Below are positions 54,416 to 63,595 of a stretch of 64,000 nt of DNA, piece by piece (position 1 is the first letter of the stretch; each line of letters opens with the position of its first letter). The position numbers and the translations under genes are program-made. The stretch comes from Xanthomonas maliensis. Lineage in GTDB: Bacteria; Pseudomonadota; Gammaproteobacteria; Xanthomonadales; Xanthomonadaceae. Location of the stretch: assembly GCF_009192945.1 (NCBI RefSeq), contig NZ_NSET01000004.1, positions 1 through 64,000 of the forward strand. The letters run 5' to 3'. The notes beneath the pieces were generated by a model. That model made no database searches, was not told the DNA's origin, and saw only the letters and a list, made by a program, of their open reading frames with translations.

Positions 54416-55329
54416 GTGATTGGCTCCTCGTCAGTGAACTATGGAGTTGAATCGCCCAGTTGAAGCAAACCCCGGGACGGGAGACCGTCGTCGGGGGACC
54501 GTCCGCAGATAGTGCGCGACGTGACGGATACAGAAACACCCGCATCGAGCGGCGACACGGGTGCGTGGTCGGAACAGGTACCGCGTTTTTTTGGAGGGAA
54601 GCGAACCCGACTCCACCGTCGATGGTGCTTCGGTGGACATCCGGAACAAGCTTGTCAGCCTGATGTCGATTCTGCTCACTCTCTTCCGCAGCAATGTCTG
54701 CTGGGCGAAACCTAATCACGCTTTTTTTTACTGTCAACACTCTTTTGCAATTTTTTTTTTGGCGGCGGTTCCGAGTTTCGCTCGCAGGGGATGCGGCGAG
54801 CACCGGCAACGCCGCCGGAAGGCGCACGCGAACTCCGCCCACCACAATGGCGTTTGCAAAAAAACACTTCTTTTCCGCTGTTTTTTTTATTTGTCTCGTC
54901 AATGCCAGAGGCGGTGGCGATGGCGGGCGGCGGCGGCACGCACGCCTCGCGTCGGCACGCGCCGGCTGTCCGCCAGCTGAAAATTTTTTTTCCGACGAAG
55001 CGCATTCCGGCGTCGCACAAGCACAAATGCGCAAACTTTCTTGCTCCCTCGCGCGACCGACCGACAGCAATCGCACCTCGATCGTGGCTCCGATGCAGGT
55101 CCAAGTGCACGACCTCGCGGCGCAGACGAGGGACGAAACGCAGGCGTCTTTCACCGCTCGCGCGCCCCGCCCTCACGTACGACTCACGACGGAAAACCGA
55201 CGCGAGGTTCGCAACTGGGCGACGTCGAGACATCGCGCGTGCGTTGTCGGGTTCCGCGGCGGACCGGCGCCGCCGGCATCGCGGCACGTCGTCAGTTCGG
55301 AAGACGCCCCGGCCTGGCGATCGCCAGGC
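54416..55329. other. ~910-bp spacer rich in poly-T tracts
   Basis: Upstream of the H1-like gene and downstream of gcvH. It holds T-tracts of 8 (54722-54729), 10 (54751-54760), 8 (54881-54888) and 8 (54984-54991), plus an A7 (54858-54864), all very unusual for this GC-rich genome. Open frames here are not protein-like. It may carry curved DNA, the H1 promoter, or an unannotated small RNA. Confidence 0.55.
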
Positions 55330-55356
55330 AAAAAAAAAGCCGCTCCGGGGAGCGGC
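55330..55356 (-). terminator. Rho-independent terminator of gcvH
   Basis: Minus strand: stem GCCGCTC / GAGCGGC with a short C/G loop, followed by about nine T residues. It lies 27 bp after the gcvH stop. Confidence 0.9.
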
Positions 55357-55382
55357 CTTCGAGCATGCACTGGAGGGGGCGA

Positions 55383-55778
55383 TCAGTGATCGTCGTCCTC
55401 GAGCAGCTCGGCATAGTCGTCCGGGGACAGCAGTTCGTTGAGCTGCTCCTTGTCCTCGATCTCGACGACGAAGATCCAACCTTCGCCGTAGGCATCCTCG
55501 TTGATGGTTTCCGGCTTGTCGGTCAGTGCGCTGTTGACCTCGACGATGGTGCCATCGACCGGGCTGTACACGTCCGACGCCGCCTTCACCGACTCGACCA
55601 CCGCCGCGCCATTGCCGGCCTGGACGGTGTCGCCGACGCTCGGCAACTCGACATAGACCAGGTCGCCCAGCAGGCCTTGGGCGTGGTCGGAAATGCCGAC
55701 GGTGACGCGACCGTTACCTTCCACGCGTGCCCACTCGTGGGATTTGAGGAACTTGAGGTCGCCAGGGATCTCGCTCAT
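55383..55778 (-). CDS. gcvH: Glycine cleavage system H protein
   Basis: 131 residues from the ATG at 55778. It carries [18 protein letters not shown], the lipoyl-lysine site VVESVKAAS and the closing [18 protein letters not shown]. The lipoyl arm shuttles the aminomethyl group between the P and T proteins. The C-terminus ends in an acidic tail. gcvT lies 121 bp upstream on the same strand. gcvP is not in this window. Confidence 0.97.
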   Translation of the reverse strand: MSEIPGDLKFLKSHEWARVEGNGRVTVGISDHAQGLLGDLVYVELPSVGDTVQAGNGAAVVESVKAASDVYSPVDGTIVEVNSALTDKPETINEDAYGEGWIFVVEIEDKEQLNELLSPDDYAELLEDDDH

Positions 55779-55899
55779 GGGTGTGCTCCGGAGAAACGGG
55801 GGTTGGGGACGAGGCGGTAGTTTAACCAACCGCGCACGGATGCAGGGACGACGACGAACCGAATGCGGACCTGGCCGGATACCGGCCAGGCCTCGACGC

Positions 55900-57009
55900 T
55901 CAGTCCACCAGCACGCCAGCCTGTGCCTGGCCATCGCGCACGAACGGAAACTTCACTGCACGCACCGGCACCTGCTTGCCACGAATGTCCACGCGCAGAT
56001 CCTCGATGCTGCCAGCGGGCACGCGCGCGAACGCGATGGCCTTACCCAGCGTCGGCGAAAACGTCCCGGACAGGATCTCGCCTTCGCCACCGGCAGTCAG
56101 GACTTTCTGGCCATGCCGCAACACGCCCTTCTCGTCCATCACCAGGCCGATCATCTGACGGGGTGCGCCGTGCGCCTTCTGTGCTTCCAGCACCTCACGC
56201 CCGATGAATTGGCGCCCCTCGTCGAGCGCGATGGTCCAGGCCAGCGCCGCCTCATACGGGCTGACAGCCTCGTCCATGTCCTGGCCATACAAATTCATTC
56301 CCGCTTCCAGCCGCAAGGTGTCGCGCGCACCCAATCCCGCCGGCTTGACGCCTTGGGCGAGCAGCGCGTTCCAGAACGAGATGGCATCGCTCTGCGGCAG
56401 CACCACCTCGAAGCCATCCTCGCCGGTATAACCGGTCCGCGCCACGAACAGCGGCACGCCGTCGGTCGTGCGCGTCTGCAAGGCCGCAAAGCGGCCGAGC
56501 TTGCTCGCTGCCGCGGCATCGGCCGGATCCAGCAACGCGATGACCTTGGCGCGGGCATTCGGGCCCTGCACTGCCACCATCGCGAAGTCCGCACGCTCCT
56601 GCACCTGCACCTGGAAGCGCTGCGCCTGCTCGCCGATCCATTGCAGATCCTTCTCCCGGGTGGCGGCATTGACCACCAGGCGGAAGAAATCCTCTGCCAT
56701 GTAATAGACGATCAGATCGTCGATCACTCCACCCTGGGGATTGAGCATGCAGGTGTACAACGCCTTGCCCGGAACCTTGAGCTTGTCGACCGAGTTGGCC
56801 AGCAGATGGCGCAAAAACGCCCGCACCTGCGCACCATGCAGATCCACCACGGTCATATGGCTGACGTCGAACATGCCGGCATCGCGGCGTACCTGATGGT
56901 GTTCGTCGATCTGCGAGCCGTAGTGGATCGGCATGTCCCAGCCGCCGAAGTCGACCATCTTGGCGCCGAGCGCGCGATGGGTGTCGTTGAGGATGGTCTT
57001 CTGGGTCAT
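55900..57009 (-). CDS. gcvT: Glycine cleavage system T protein (aminomethyltransferase)
   Basis: 369 residues from the ATG at 57009 (MTQKTILN); the open frame extends upstream without family sequence. Landmarks are [27 protein letters not shown], the folate-binding region with [21 protein letters not shown] and [14 protein letters not shown]. It passes the C1 unit from the H protein to tetrahydrofolate and releases ammonia. I saw no glycine riboswitch in the ~130 bp upstream. Confidence 0.96.
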   Translation of the reverse strand: MTQKTILNDTHRALGAKMVDFGGWDMPIHYGSQIDEHHQVRRDAGMFDVSHMTVVDLHGAQVRAFLRHLLANSVDKLKVPGKALYTCMLNPQGGVIDDLIVYYMAEDFFRLVVNAATREKDLQWIGEQAQRFQVQVQERADFAMVAVQGPNARAKVIALLDPADAAAASKLGRFAALQTRTTDGVPLFVARTGYTGEDGFEVVLPQSDAISFWNALLAQGVKPAGLGARDTLRLEAGMNLYGQDMDEAVSPYEAALAWTIALDEGRQFIGREVLEAQKAHGAPRQMIGLVMDEKGVLRHGQKVLTAGGEGEILSGTFSPTLGKAIAFARVPAGSIEDLRVDIRGKQVPVRAVKFPFVRDGQAQAGVLVD

Positions 57010-57138
57010 GGGCACGATCCAAGGGAAAGCCGCCATTATCACTGGCCCATGCGGCGAGAGGGAACGCCCGGCCTTCGCCGCCATCATTTTCCTGAGCCAC
57101 CAGGGCCAAACGGCCGGCGATCGCCCACTGGCGGGTGC

Positions 57139-57573
57139 TCAGCCGGCTGCGACCACCTGCAGCGTCATGCCATCCACGCCGACGATGCGGACCGTGGCGC
57201 CGGCCGGCAGATCCGGACCGCTCACCACCCATACCGCGTCGTCGACCTTGGCACGCCCCTGGCCGGCGACGATCGCACGATCGAGCAGCACGGTGCGGCC
57301 GATCAGTTGCTCTGCACGCCGATTGAGCAGGGGCCGATCGCTGGCGCGCTCGCGGTCGCGAAACCAGCGGCGATAAACCTGGATGGCGACGAAGCTGAGC
57401 ACCACGAAGGCCACCACCTGCACCAGCAGGCTGGTGCCGGGCAGCAGCAACACCAGCAACCAGACCGCTGCCGCCGCGATCCCCATCCACAACAAGAAAG
57501 CGCCGGGCGCCAGAATTTCGGCGGCAAACAGCAGCACCGCCAGCACCGCCCAGGCGAATACGTCCCAGCGCAT
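57139..57573 (-). CDS. NfeD family membrane protein
   Basis: 144 residues. The first ~70 residues hold three or four membrane spans; residues ~85-144 are an OB-fold soluble domain (IGRTVLLDRAIVAGQGRAKV, DLPAGATVRIVGVDGMTLQV). NfeD proteins work with SPFH proteins in membrane microdomains. It starts three bases after the stop of the SPFH gene, so they are co-translated. Confidence 0.92.
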   Translation of the reverse strand: MRWDVFAWAVLAVLLFAAEILAPGAFLLWMGIAAAAVWLLVLLLPGTSLLVQVVAFVVLSFVAIQVYRRWFRDRERASDRPLLNRRAEQLIGRTVLLDRAIVAGQGRAKVDDAVWVVSGPDLPAGATVRIVGVDGMTLQVVAAG

Positions 57574-57576
57574 GGC

Positions 57577-58542
57577 TCAGCCTCCGCTGCGTGGCGGAAT
57601 CGGCGGCACGCGGGTGACGGAAGCGTCGGCCTTGCCGACCGCTTCCTTGGCCAGTTCGGCGATACCGGCGATCGAGCCAATGATGCCGCTCGCCTCCATT
57701 GGCATCAGCACGAACTTCTGGTTGGGAGCGGTCGCCAAGGCCTTGAACGCTTCCACATACTTCTGGGCGACGAAATAGTTGATCGCCTGCACGCTGCCCT
57801 GGGCGATCGCGTCGGACACCACCTGGGTCGCGCGTGCCTCGGCCTGGGCCAGTCGCTCGCGCGCTTCCGCATCCCGGAACGCTGCCTCCTTGCGCCCTTC
57901 CGCCTCCAGGACGGCGGCCTGCTTTTCGCCATCGGCGCGCAGGATCTCCGACTGCCGTGAACCCTCCGCCTCGAGGATCTGCGCGCGCTTCTCGCGCTCG
58001 GCCTTCATCTGCCGCGCCATCGCGTCCACCAGATCGCGCGGCGGCTGGATGTCGCGAATCTCGATGCGGGTGACCTTGATCCCCCAGGGGTTGGTCGCAT
58101 GGTCGACCACGTTCAACAGCTGCGCGTTGATGGTCTCGCGCTGGCTGAGCGATTCGTCCAGGTCCATCGACCCGATCACCGTGCGGATATTGGTCTGCAC
58201 CAGGGCGATGGTGGCGATTTCCAGATTCGACACTTCATAGGCCGCCTTGGCGGCATCCAGCACCTGGAAGAACACCACCCCGTCCACGCGCACGACGGCG
58301 TTGTCCTTGGTGATCACGTCCTGGCTGGGGACATCGAGCACCTGCTCCATCATGTTGATCTTGCGACCGACGCCGTAGACGATCGGCACCAGAAAATGCA
58401 GACCTGGCGTCATGGTGTGGGTGTAGCGCCCAAAGCGCTCCACCGTCCACTCGAAGCCCTGCGGCACCATGCGGACGGCCTTGAACAACGCGATCACACA
58501 CGCGATCAGAATGACGACGGCCAAGAACGAAGTCGGAAACAT
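57577..58542 (-). CDS. SPFH/stomatin family membrane protein, QmcA-like
   Basis: 321 residues from the ATG at 58542, where AAGGAG lies seven bases upstream. One N-terminal span (~5-25) is followed by the SPFH domain (~28-190: VPQGFEWTVERFGRY, LDVPSQDVITKDNAVVRVDGV). A long charged coiled coil (~190-260) full of Glu/Ala/Arg and a C-terminal small-residue segment complete it. It should form oligomeric rings at the inner membrane and support quality control by FtsH-type proteases. Paired with nfeD. Confidence 0.93.
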   Translation of the reverse strand: MFPTSFLAVVILIACVIALFKAVRMVPQGFEWTVERFGRYTHTMTPGLHFLVPIVYGVGRKINMMEQVLDVPSQDVITKDNAVVRVDGVVFFQVLDAAKAAYEVSNLEIATIALVQTNIRTVIGSMDLDESLSQRETINAQLLNVVDHATNPWGIKVTRIEIRDIQPPRDLVDAMARQMKAEREKRAQILEAEGSRQSEILRADGEKQAAVLEAEGRKEAAFRDAEARERLAQAEARATQVVSDAIAQGSVQAINYFVAQKYVEAFKALATAPNQKFVLMPMEASGIIGSIAGIAELAKEAVGKADASVTRVPPIPPRSGG

Positions 58543-58673
58543 CAGTGCTCTCCTTGCTGGATCGGTCCAGACGAAAGTATGCCTCAAGCGGCACGCACCT
58601 CGCCGCAGACGTGGCGAGGCTGACGCGAGCGCTAGACCTTCTCTATCTTATGGATGACGCAGCCGTGCGGCCG

Positions 58674-59009
58674 TCAGGCCGGTCGCGGGGCAAACATGAT
58701 GACGGCCATGCCAAGCAGACAGCATGCGGCGCCCAGCAGATCCCAGCGGGTCGGCGCCACGCCATCCACCCACCACAACCACAACAGCGCGCAAGCGATA
58801 TAGACGCCCCCATACGCTGCATAGACACGCCCGCTGGCGGTGGGATGCAAACTCAACAACCAGACGAACGCCGCTAGGCTCAGCGCCGCCGGCGGCAGCA
58901 ACCAAGCACTGCCCTGCTTGCGCAGCCATAGGTACGGCAGATAGCACCCCAGCAACTCGGCCACCGCGGTTGCGAAGAACAGCAGCACTGTCTGCGGCAA
59001 CGCGCTCAT
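58674..59009 (-). CDS. ynfA: YnfA (UPF0060) small membrane protein
   Basis: 111 residues with four spans, including [14 protein letters not shown] and the sequence [19 protein letters not shown] typical of YnfA. It belongs to the drug/metabolite transporter superfamily and has been linked to small-multidrug-resistance-type efflux in enterobacteria. Its start overlaps the stop of mazG by 4 bp. Confidence 0.93.
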   Translation of the reverse strand: MSALPQTVLLFFATAVAELLGCYLPYLWLRKQGSAWLLPPAALSLAAFVWLLSLHPTASGRVYAAYGGVYIACALLWLWWVDGVAPTRWDLLGAACCLLGMAVIMFAPRPA

Positions 59010-59830
59010 CCGGGCAAGGACTCCTGCCGCTTGACCTGCTTCCAGAGCGCTTCCTGCGCATCCAGCGGCAAGGCATCCAGCGATGTGCCACTGGCCTGCG
59101 CCAATGCCTCCATTGCGCGAAAGCGCCGTTCGAACTTCAGATTGGCGTGGCGCAAGGCCGCACCGACATCGACCTGGGCGTGACGGGCCAGGTTGGCGCA
59201 GACGAACAACACGTCGCCCAGTTCGTCCTCCAGGCGTGCCTGGTTGTCGCCGACCGGGCCGCGATCGAACTCGGCACGCAATTCGCCGATCTCTTCCTGC
59301 AACTTATCCAGCACTGGCGCCGGACCGGGCCAGTCGAAGCCGACCCGGGCCGCCCGCGACTGCAACTTGGTGGCGCGCTGCCACTCGGGCAGTCCGCGCG
59401 CGACGCCGGCCAGCGCGGACGCATCCTGTTCGCCAGCGGCCTTCCGTTCGGCGCGCTTGATCTGCTCCCAACTGGTGGCAACGGCCTGGGCATCATCGGC
59501 CTGCGCATCGCCAAACACATGCGGGTGGCGGCGGCGCAACTTGGCGCTGAGTCCGGCAACCACGTCGGCAAAGCCGAAAGCGCCCTGTTCGTGCGCCATC
59601 TGCGCATGAAAGACCACCTGCAACAACAGATCGCCCAATTCGTCGCGCAGACCGGGCAGATCGTTGCGATCGATCGCGTCGGCGACTTCGTACGCCTCTT
59701 CGATCGTGTACGGCGCGATCGTCGCGAAGCTTTGCGCGAGATCCCAGGGACAGCCATGAACGGGATCACGCAGTCGCGCCATCAGGTGCAGCAGGCCGGC
59801 GATGTCGCCGGGCGGAGGCGTCTGGCTCAT
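59006..59830 (-). CDS. mazG: Nucleoside triphosphate pyrophosphohydrolase MazG
   Basis: 274 residues with two MazG domains. The first has [20 protein letters not shown] and the metal-binding [10 protein letters not shown] and [15 protein letters not shown]; the second has [15 protein letters not shown] and [21 protein letters not shown] precedes the ATG. It hydrolyses NTPs to NMP and pyrophosphate and can limit faulty nucleotides and alarmone build-up. It is the first gene of the mazG-ynfA pair. Confidence 0.95.
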   Translation of the reverse strand: MSQTPPPGDIAGLLHLMARLRDPVHGCPWDLAQSFATIAPYTIEEAYEVADAIDRNDLPGLRDELGDLLLQVVFHAQMAHEQGAFGFADVVAGLSAKLRRRHPHVFGDAQADDAQAVATSWEQIKRAERKAAGEQDASALAGVARGLPEWQRATKLQSRAARVGFDWPGPAPVLDKLQEEIGELRAEFDRGPVGDNQARLEDELGDVLFVCANLARHAQVDVGAALRHANLKFERRFRAMEALAQASGTSLDALPLDAQEALWKQVKRQESLPG

Positions 59831-59863
59831 GCCATCTCCAATGTCGAACGGTAGCGACCGACC

Positions 59864-60664
59864 TCACACCACCCAGTCGCGCCATGGCAGGCCGGGATCG
59901 CCCAGGGCGATGAAATCGCCGTTGAGCAGGGTCGGCCGGCGGTTGTAGCGGAACGGCTTGCCGGTATCGGCCGCGATCAGCATGCCGCCAGCGGCATGCA
60001 GCACGCACTGGCCGGCGGCGGTATCCCATTCGGAAGTCGGGCCGAAGCGCGGGTAGACGTCCAGGCTGCCCTCGGCGATCCGGCAGAACTTCAGCGACGA
60101 GCCCTGCGCAATCACATCGACCGGTCCCATCCGTTCGAGCGCGGCAGCGGTGCGTGCGTCGCGATGGGATCGGCTGGCGGCAACGCGCAATGGCGCGGCC
60201 GCCGGCATCCGCGTCTGCAGCAGTTCATCGCGATGACCATCGCGGCGGTAGGCGTTCTCACCACGTGCGGCATACCAGATGCGCCCATCCACCGGCGCCT
60301 GCACCACGCCCAGCACCGGCGCGCCCATGTGGATCAGCGCGATATTGACGCTGAACTCGCCATTGCGCTTGACGAACTCACGGGTGCCATCGAGCGGATC
60401 CACCAACCAATAGCTGGTCCAGTGCTGGCGAATCTGCCAGTCCACCTGCGCCGATTCTTCCGACAGCACCGGCACATCCGGGGTCACCCGCCGCAGTCCG
60501 TCGACGATGACGCGATGCGCCGCCAGATCGGCCTGGGTCAGCGGGCTGGCGTCGTCCTTCAGCTCGACAGCGAAGTCTTGTGCGTAAACCCGCATGATGG
60601 CATCGCCGGCATCGCGGGCGATGGCGATCACCGTCTCCCGCAGCTCCATCGGAATCTTGATCAC
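59864..60664 (-). CDS. cysQ: 3'(2'),5'-bisphosphate nucleotidase CysQ
   Basis: 266 residues from a GTG at 60664 that overlaps the nudE stop (GTGA), with GGAG eight bases upstream; the ATG at 60649 has no ribosome-binding site. Inositol-phosphatase-family motifs are VLSEESAQ, WLVDPLDGTREFVKRNGEFS and SEWDTAAGQCVLHAAGG. It removes PAP formed in sulfate assimilation. It is co-translated with nudE. Confidence 0.95.
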   Translation of the reverse strand: MIKIPMELRETVIAIARDAGDAIMRVYAQDFAVELKDDASPLTQADLAAHRVIVDGLRRVTPDVPVLSEESAQVDWQIRQHWTSYWLVDPLDGTREFVKRNGEFSVNIALIHMGAPVLGVVQAPVDGRIWYAARGENAYRRDGHRDELLQTRMPAAAPLRVAASRSHRDARTAAALERMGPVDVIAQGSSLKFCRIAEGSLDVYPRFGPTSEWDTAAGQCVLHAAGGMLIAADTGKPFRYNRRPTLLNGDFIALGDPGLPWRDWVV

Positions 60665-61218
60665 GCGTGTCGCTCCAGCCACTCGCGGGCGATGAACAAG
60701 GCCGCCAATGAACGCCCCTCGGAAAAGTCCTCGCGCAGCATCAGCTCGTCCAGCCGCGCCAGCGGCCACGGTACGACCTCCAGCTCTTCCGGCTCGTCGC
60801 CTGGCAGCCGCTCCGGATACAGGTCGCGTGCAACCACCAGCCAGGACTGGTGACTCATATAAGTAGGTGCCAGCGTCATCGCCCGCAGCACCTGCAGCTG
60901 GCGCGCGCCGTAACCGGCTTCTTCCTTGAGCTCGCGGTCAGCCGCCTGCACCGGGGTCTCGCCGGCATCGATGCGGCCCTTGACCAGGCCGAGCTCGTAA
61001 CGATGCACGCCGGCGGCGTATTCGCGCACCAGCAGCACGGTCTGCGCATCGAGCATCGGCACCACCACCACCGCACCATGCCCCTGGCTGAGTTGACGCT
61101 CATACAGCCGGCGCTCGCCGTTGGAAAACTCCAGGTCCAGCTGCTGACGGCGGAACGGCCCCTCGCCTATTTCGGTGATCGTGTGGATGGTCGGCAGGCG
61201 AAGGCTCACAGGCGACAC
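60661..61218 (-). CDS. nudE: ADP compounds hydrolase NudE
   Basis: 185 residues. The Nudix box is intact: GRIDAGETPVQAADREL followed by KEEAGY. N-terminal EFSNGERRLYERQ and VLLVREYAAGVHRYELG fit the ADP-sugar/NADH-pyrophosphatase branch. It cleaves ADP-ribose, NADH and diadenosine polyphosphates. The nudE-cysQ pair is common in gammaproteobacteria. It is divergent from bioA with a 29-bp gap. Confidence 0.92.
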   Translation of the reverse strand: MSPVSLRLPTIHTITEIGEGPFRRQQLDLEFSNGERRLYERQLSQGHGAVVVVPMLDAQTVLLVREYAAGVHRYELGLVKGRIDAGETPVQAADRELKEEAGYGARQLQVLRAMTLAPTYMSHQSWLVVARDLYPERLPGDEPEELEVVPWPLARLDELMLREDFSEGRSLAALFIAREWLERHA

Positions 61219-61238
61219 GCAGCGGCAAAGCCGACCGA

Positions 61239-61244
61239 TAGAAT
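61239..61244 (+). promoter_or_regulatory. -10 box placed for a leaderless bioA transcript
   Basis: TAGAAT ends six bases before the ATG at 61251. The only purine run, AGGG, lies between the box and the start codon and would be outside the message. No -35 box is recognised. Confidence 0.45.
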
Positions 61245-61250
61245 AGGGTG

Positions 61251-62669
61251 ATGCATCGACATATTCATGAGCCCGAAATCCTAGCAGACCCGGCAGCCTC
61301 CCACGCTGTCGATCAATGGCGGCAGCGCGACCTGGCGGTACTGTGGCATCCCTGCACGCAGATGCGTGAGCACCCGCACACCTTGCCGCTGGTCCCGATC
61401 GCGCGCGGCGACGGCGCCTGGCTGATCGACCACGCCGGCAATCGCTATCTGGACGCGGTCAGCAGTTGGTGGACCAACCTGTTCGGCCACAGCGAGCCGC
61501 GCATCGCCGCGGCCATCGCCCGTCAGGCAGGAACCCTTGAGCAGGTGATGCTGGCCGGCTTCACGCATGCGCCGGCGGTACAACTGGCCGAGCGCTTGTT
61601 GGCGATCGCGCCGCGCCAGGCCGACCGCGCCCCGCTGGCCAAGGTCTTCTATGCCGACAATGGCTCGTCCGGAGTGGAAGTGGCGTTGAAGATGGCCTTC
61701 CATTACTTCCACAATCGTGGCGAGCACGGTCGCACCCGCTTCATCGCGCTGGAGAACGGTTACCACGGCGAAACCATCGGCGCGCTCTCGGTCGGCGACA
61801 TCCCGCTCTATCGCCGCGTTTACGCCCCCTTGCTGCTGGAGGCGACGTTCGCGCCATCCCCCGACGCTTACCTGGCCGCACCTGGCCAGAGTGCAGAAGA
61901 GCACGCCCTGCAGGCGGCCGATGCGTTGCAGCAACTGTTCGAACGATCGCCCGGGGAAATCTGCGCACTGATCCTGGAGCCGCGCCTGCAATGCGCCGGC
62001 GGCATGCGCATGTACCACCCTGCCTATCTCCGGCGCGCACGCGCCATCTGCGACGCGCACGGGGCGTTCCTGATTGCCGATGAGATCGCCACCGGCTTCG
62101 GCCGCACCGGTACGCTGTTCGCCTGCGAGCAGGCCGGGATCATGCCGGACCTGTTGTGCCTGTCCAAAGGATTGACCGGCGGGTTCCTGCCGCTGTCGGC
62201 GGTCCTGGCCACCCAGGCGCTCTACGACGCCTTCCTGGACGACTCGCGCGAGCGCGCCTTCCTGCATTCGCACAGCTACACCGGCAATCCGCTTGCCTGT
62301 GCGGCGGCATTGGCCAGCCTGCAGATCTTCGAGGACGACGGCATCATCGCGCGCAACCGACACACGGCCGCGCAGATGCAGCAGCTTGCTGCCGAGGTCG
62401 GCACGCATCCGGCGGTGGCCGACGTACGCCAAGCCGGCATGGTGGTCGCGTTCGAGCTGACCCAAGACGGCGATCGGCGCACGCCCTTTCCCGCTGCCGC
62501 GCGCGTCGGCCTGCATGCCTACCGGGCGGCGCTGGCGCGCGGGGTGGTGCTGCGTCCGCTGGGCGACGTGCTGTATTGGATGCCACCCTACTGCGTGGAC
62601 GAGACGCAGCTGCGCCTGCTGGCCGACACCACCCGTGACGCCATCGAAGAGGCTGTCGCATGCGTCTGA
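61251..62669 (+). CDS. bioA: Adenosylmethionine-8-amino-7-oxononanoate aminotransferase
   Basis: 472 residues from the ATG at 61251 (a GTG lies directly before it). Class III aminotransferase features are LWHPCTQM, SSWWTNLFGH, GSSGVEVALKMAFHY, FIALENGYHGETIGALS, and the PLP lysine in CLSKGLTGGFLPLSA, followed by HSHSYTGNPLACAAAL. It makes DAPA in biotin synthesis, using S-adenosylmethionine as amino donor. No other bio gene is adjacent. Its end overlaps rsmE by 10 bp. Confidence 0.95.
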   Translation: MHRHIHEPEILADPAASHAVDQWRQRDLAVLWHPCTQMREHPHTLPLVPIARGDGAWLIDHAGNRYLDAVSSWWTNLFGHSEPRIAAAIARQAGTLEQVMLAGFTHAPAVQLAERLLAIAPRQADRAPLAKVFYADNGSSGVEVALKMAFHYFHNRGEHGRTRFIALENGYHGETIGALSVGDIPLYRRVYAPLLLEATFAPSPDAYLAAPGQSAEEHALQAADALQQLFERSPGEICALILEPRLQCAGGMRMYHPAYLRRARAICDAHGAFLIADEIATGFGRTGTLFACEQAGIMPDLLCLSKGLTGGFLPLSAVLATQALYDAFLDDSRERAFLHSHSYTGNPLACAAALASLQIFEDDGIIARNRHTAAQMQQLAAEVGTHPAVADVRQAGMVVAFELTQDGDRRTPFPAAARVGLHAYRAALARGVVLRPLGDVLYWMPPYCVDETQLRLLADTTRDAIEEAVACV

Positions 62670-63397
62670 CTCGCTCCCATGTCGACTTGCCGCTGGCGGT
62701 TGGGCAGGACGTGCAACTGCCGGAGGAAGCAGCCAATCATCTGCTGCGCGTGCTACGCCTGCGCGAAGGCGACGCCTGCGTGCTGTTCAACGGCGACGGC
62801 ATCGACTATCACGCACGCATCAGCGCCGCCGGCAAACGCGACGCACGCGCGTCGGTGACGCAGGCCGAGCCGGTCGACAACGAATCGCCGCGGGCGATCG
62901 TGCTGATCCAGGGCATCGCCCGCGGCGAAAAGATGGACCTGATCCTGCAGAAAGCCACCGAACTGGGCGTGAGCGCGATCGTGCCGGTCAATGCCGAGCG
63001 CACCGAGGTCAAGCTGGACGCCGGACGCCTGGAGAAACGCATCGCGCACTGGCGCAGTGTGATCGTCTCGGCCTGCGAGCAATCCGGGCGTGCACGCATT
63101 CCCCGCCTGGCCATCCCTTCGTCGCTGGCGGATGCTGCCGCCGCCACGCGCGATGGCCAATCGCTGCGCTTGACCTTGGATCCGCAGGGTGAGCACCGGC
63201 TGGCGACATTGTCGATGAGCGACGATCGTGCGGTACAGATCGCGATTGGCCCGGAGGGCGGCTGGTCGCCACGCGACCGCGCCACCCTGGCCGAGGCTGG
63301 CTTTACCGGTTTACGACTGGGGCCACGCATTCTGCGCACCGAAACCGCCGGGCTTGCGGCGATCGCGGCATTGCAGGCGCGCTTCGGCGATCTCTAA
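62660..63397 (+). CDS. rsmE: 16S rRNA (uracil-1498-N3)-methyltransferase
   Basis: 245 residues. The N-terminal PUA-like domain has HLLRVLRLREGD. The C-terminal SPOUT knot has IGPEGGWSPRD and LGPRILRTETAGLAAIAAL, which form the SAM-binding trefoil. It methylates U1498 of 16S rRNA. Its start lies inside bioA, so the two are coupled. The second copy of the ~150-bp repeat begins two bases after the TAA. Confidence 0.95.
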   Translation: MRLTRSHVDLPLAVGQDVQLPEEAANHLLRVLRLREGDACVLFNGDGIDYHARISAAGKRDARASVTQAEPVDNESPRAIVLIQGIARGEKMDLILQKATELGVSAIVPVNAERTEVKLDAGRLEKRIAHWRSVIVSACEQSGRARIPRLAIPSSLADAAAATRDGQSLRLTLDPQGEHRLATLSMSDDRAVQIAIGPEGGWSPRDRATLAEAGFTGLRLGPRILRTETAGLAAIAALQARFGDL

Positions 63398-63398
63398 C

Positions 63399-63552
63399 GC
63401 GTGTGATGTGCTTTGAGGTGCATGCGAAGCCTCCTGTGGCACGTCGAGGCAAGGGCTTGGCTTGCCCTGGCGGCCAGCCAAGCCAGCGCCACGCAGCATC
63501 CGCTGCGCAGCGCGGACGGCCAATGCCTCTCATTTCAACGTGCATCACACGC
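63399..63552. repeat. ~150-bp dispersed repeat, copy 2
   Basis: 154 bp bounded by exact 10-bp inverted repeats GCGTGTGATG (63399-63408) and CATCACACGC (63543-63552); the similarity of the ends extends to about 23 bp with mismatches. An internal hairpin GGCTTGGCT / AGCCAAGCC is present. It is homologous to 53512-53662 and lies between the convergent rsmE and glk genes. Confidence 0.8.
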
Positions 63553-63595
63553 GCCAGGTCGCCCGGCTCGCTGACGGGCGGAGCGGGTGGCCGGC

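Noticed and set aside
54694-55389. 231-codon plus-strand frame in the T-tract spacer
   Set aside because: Composition changes abruptly along it, Phe runs come only from T-tracts, no ribosome-binding site or motif is present, and it runs over the gcvH terminator.
57010-57138. Glycine riboswitch upstream of gcvT
   Set aside because: I looked for the paired GGAGAG / CTCTGG-type core in the leader and did not find it; only isolated purine runs occur.
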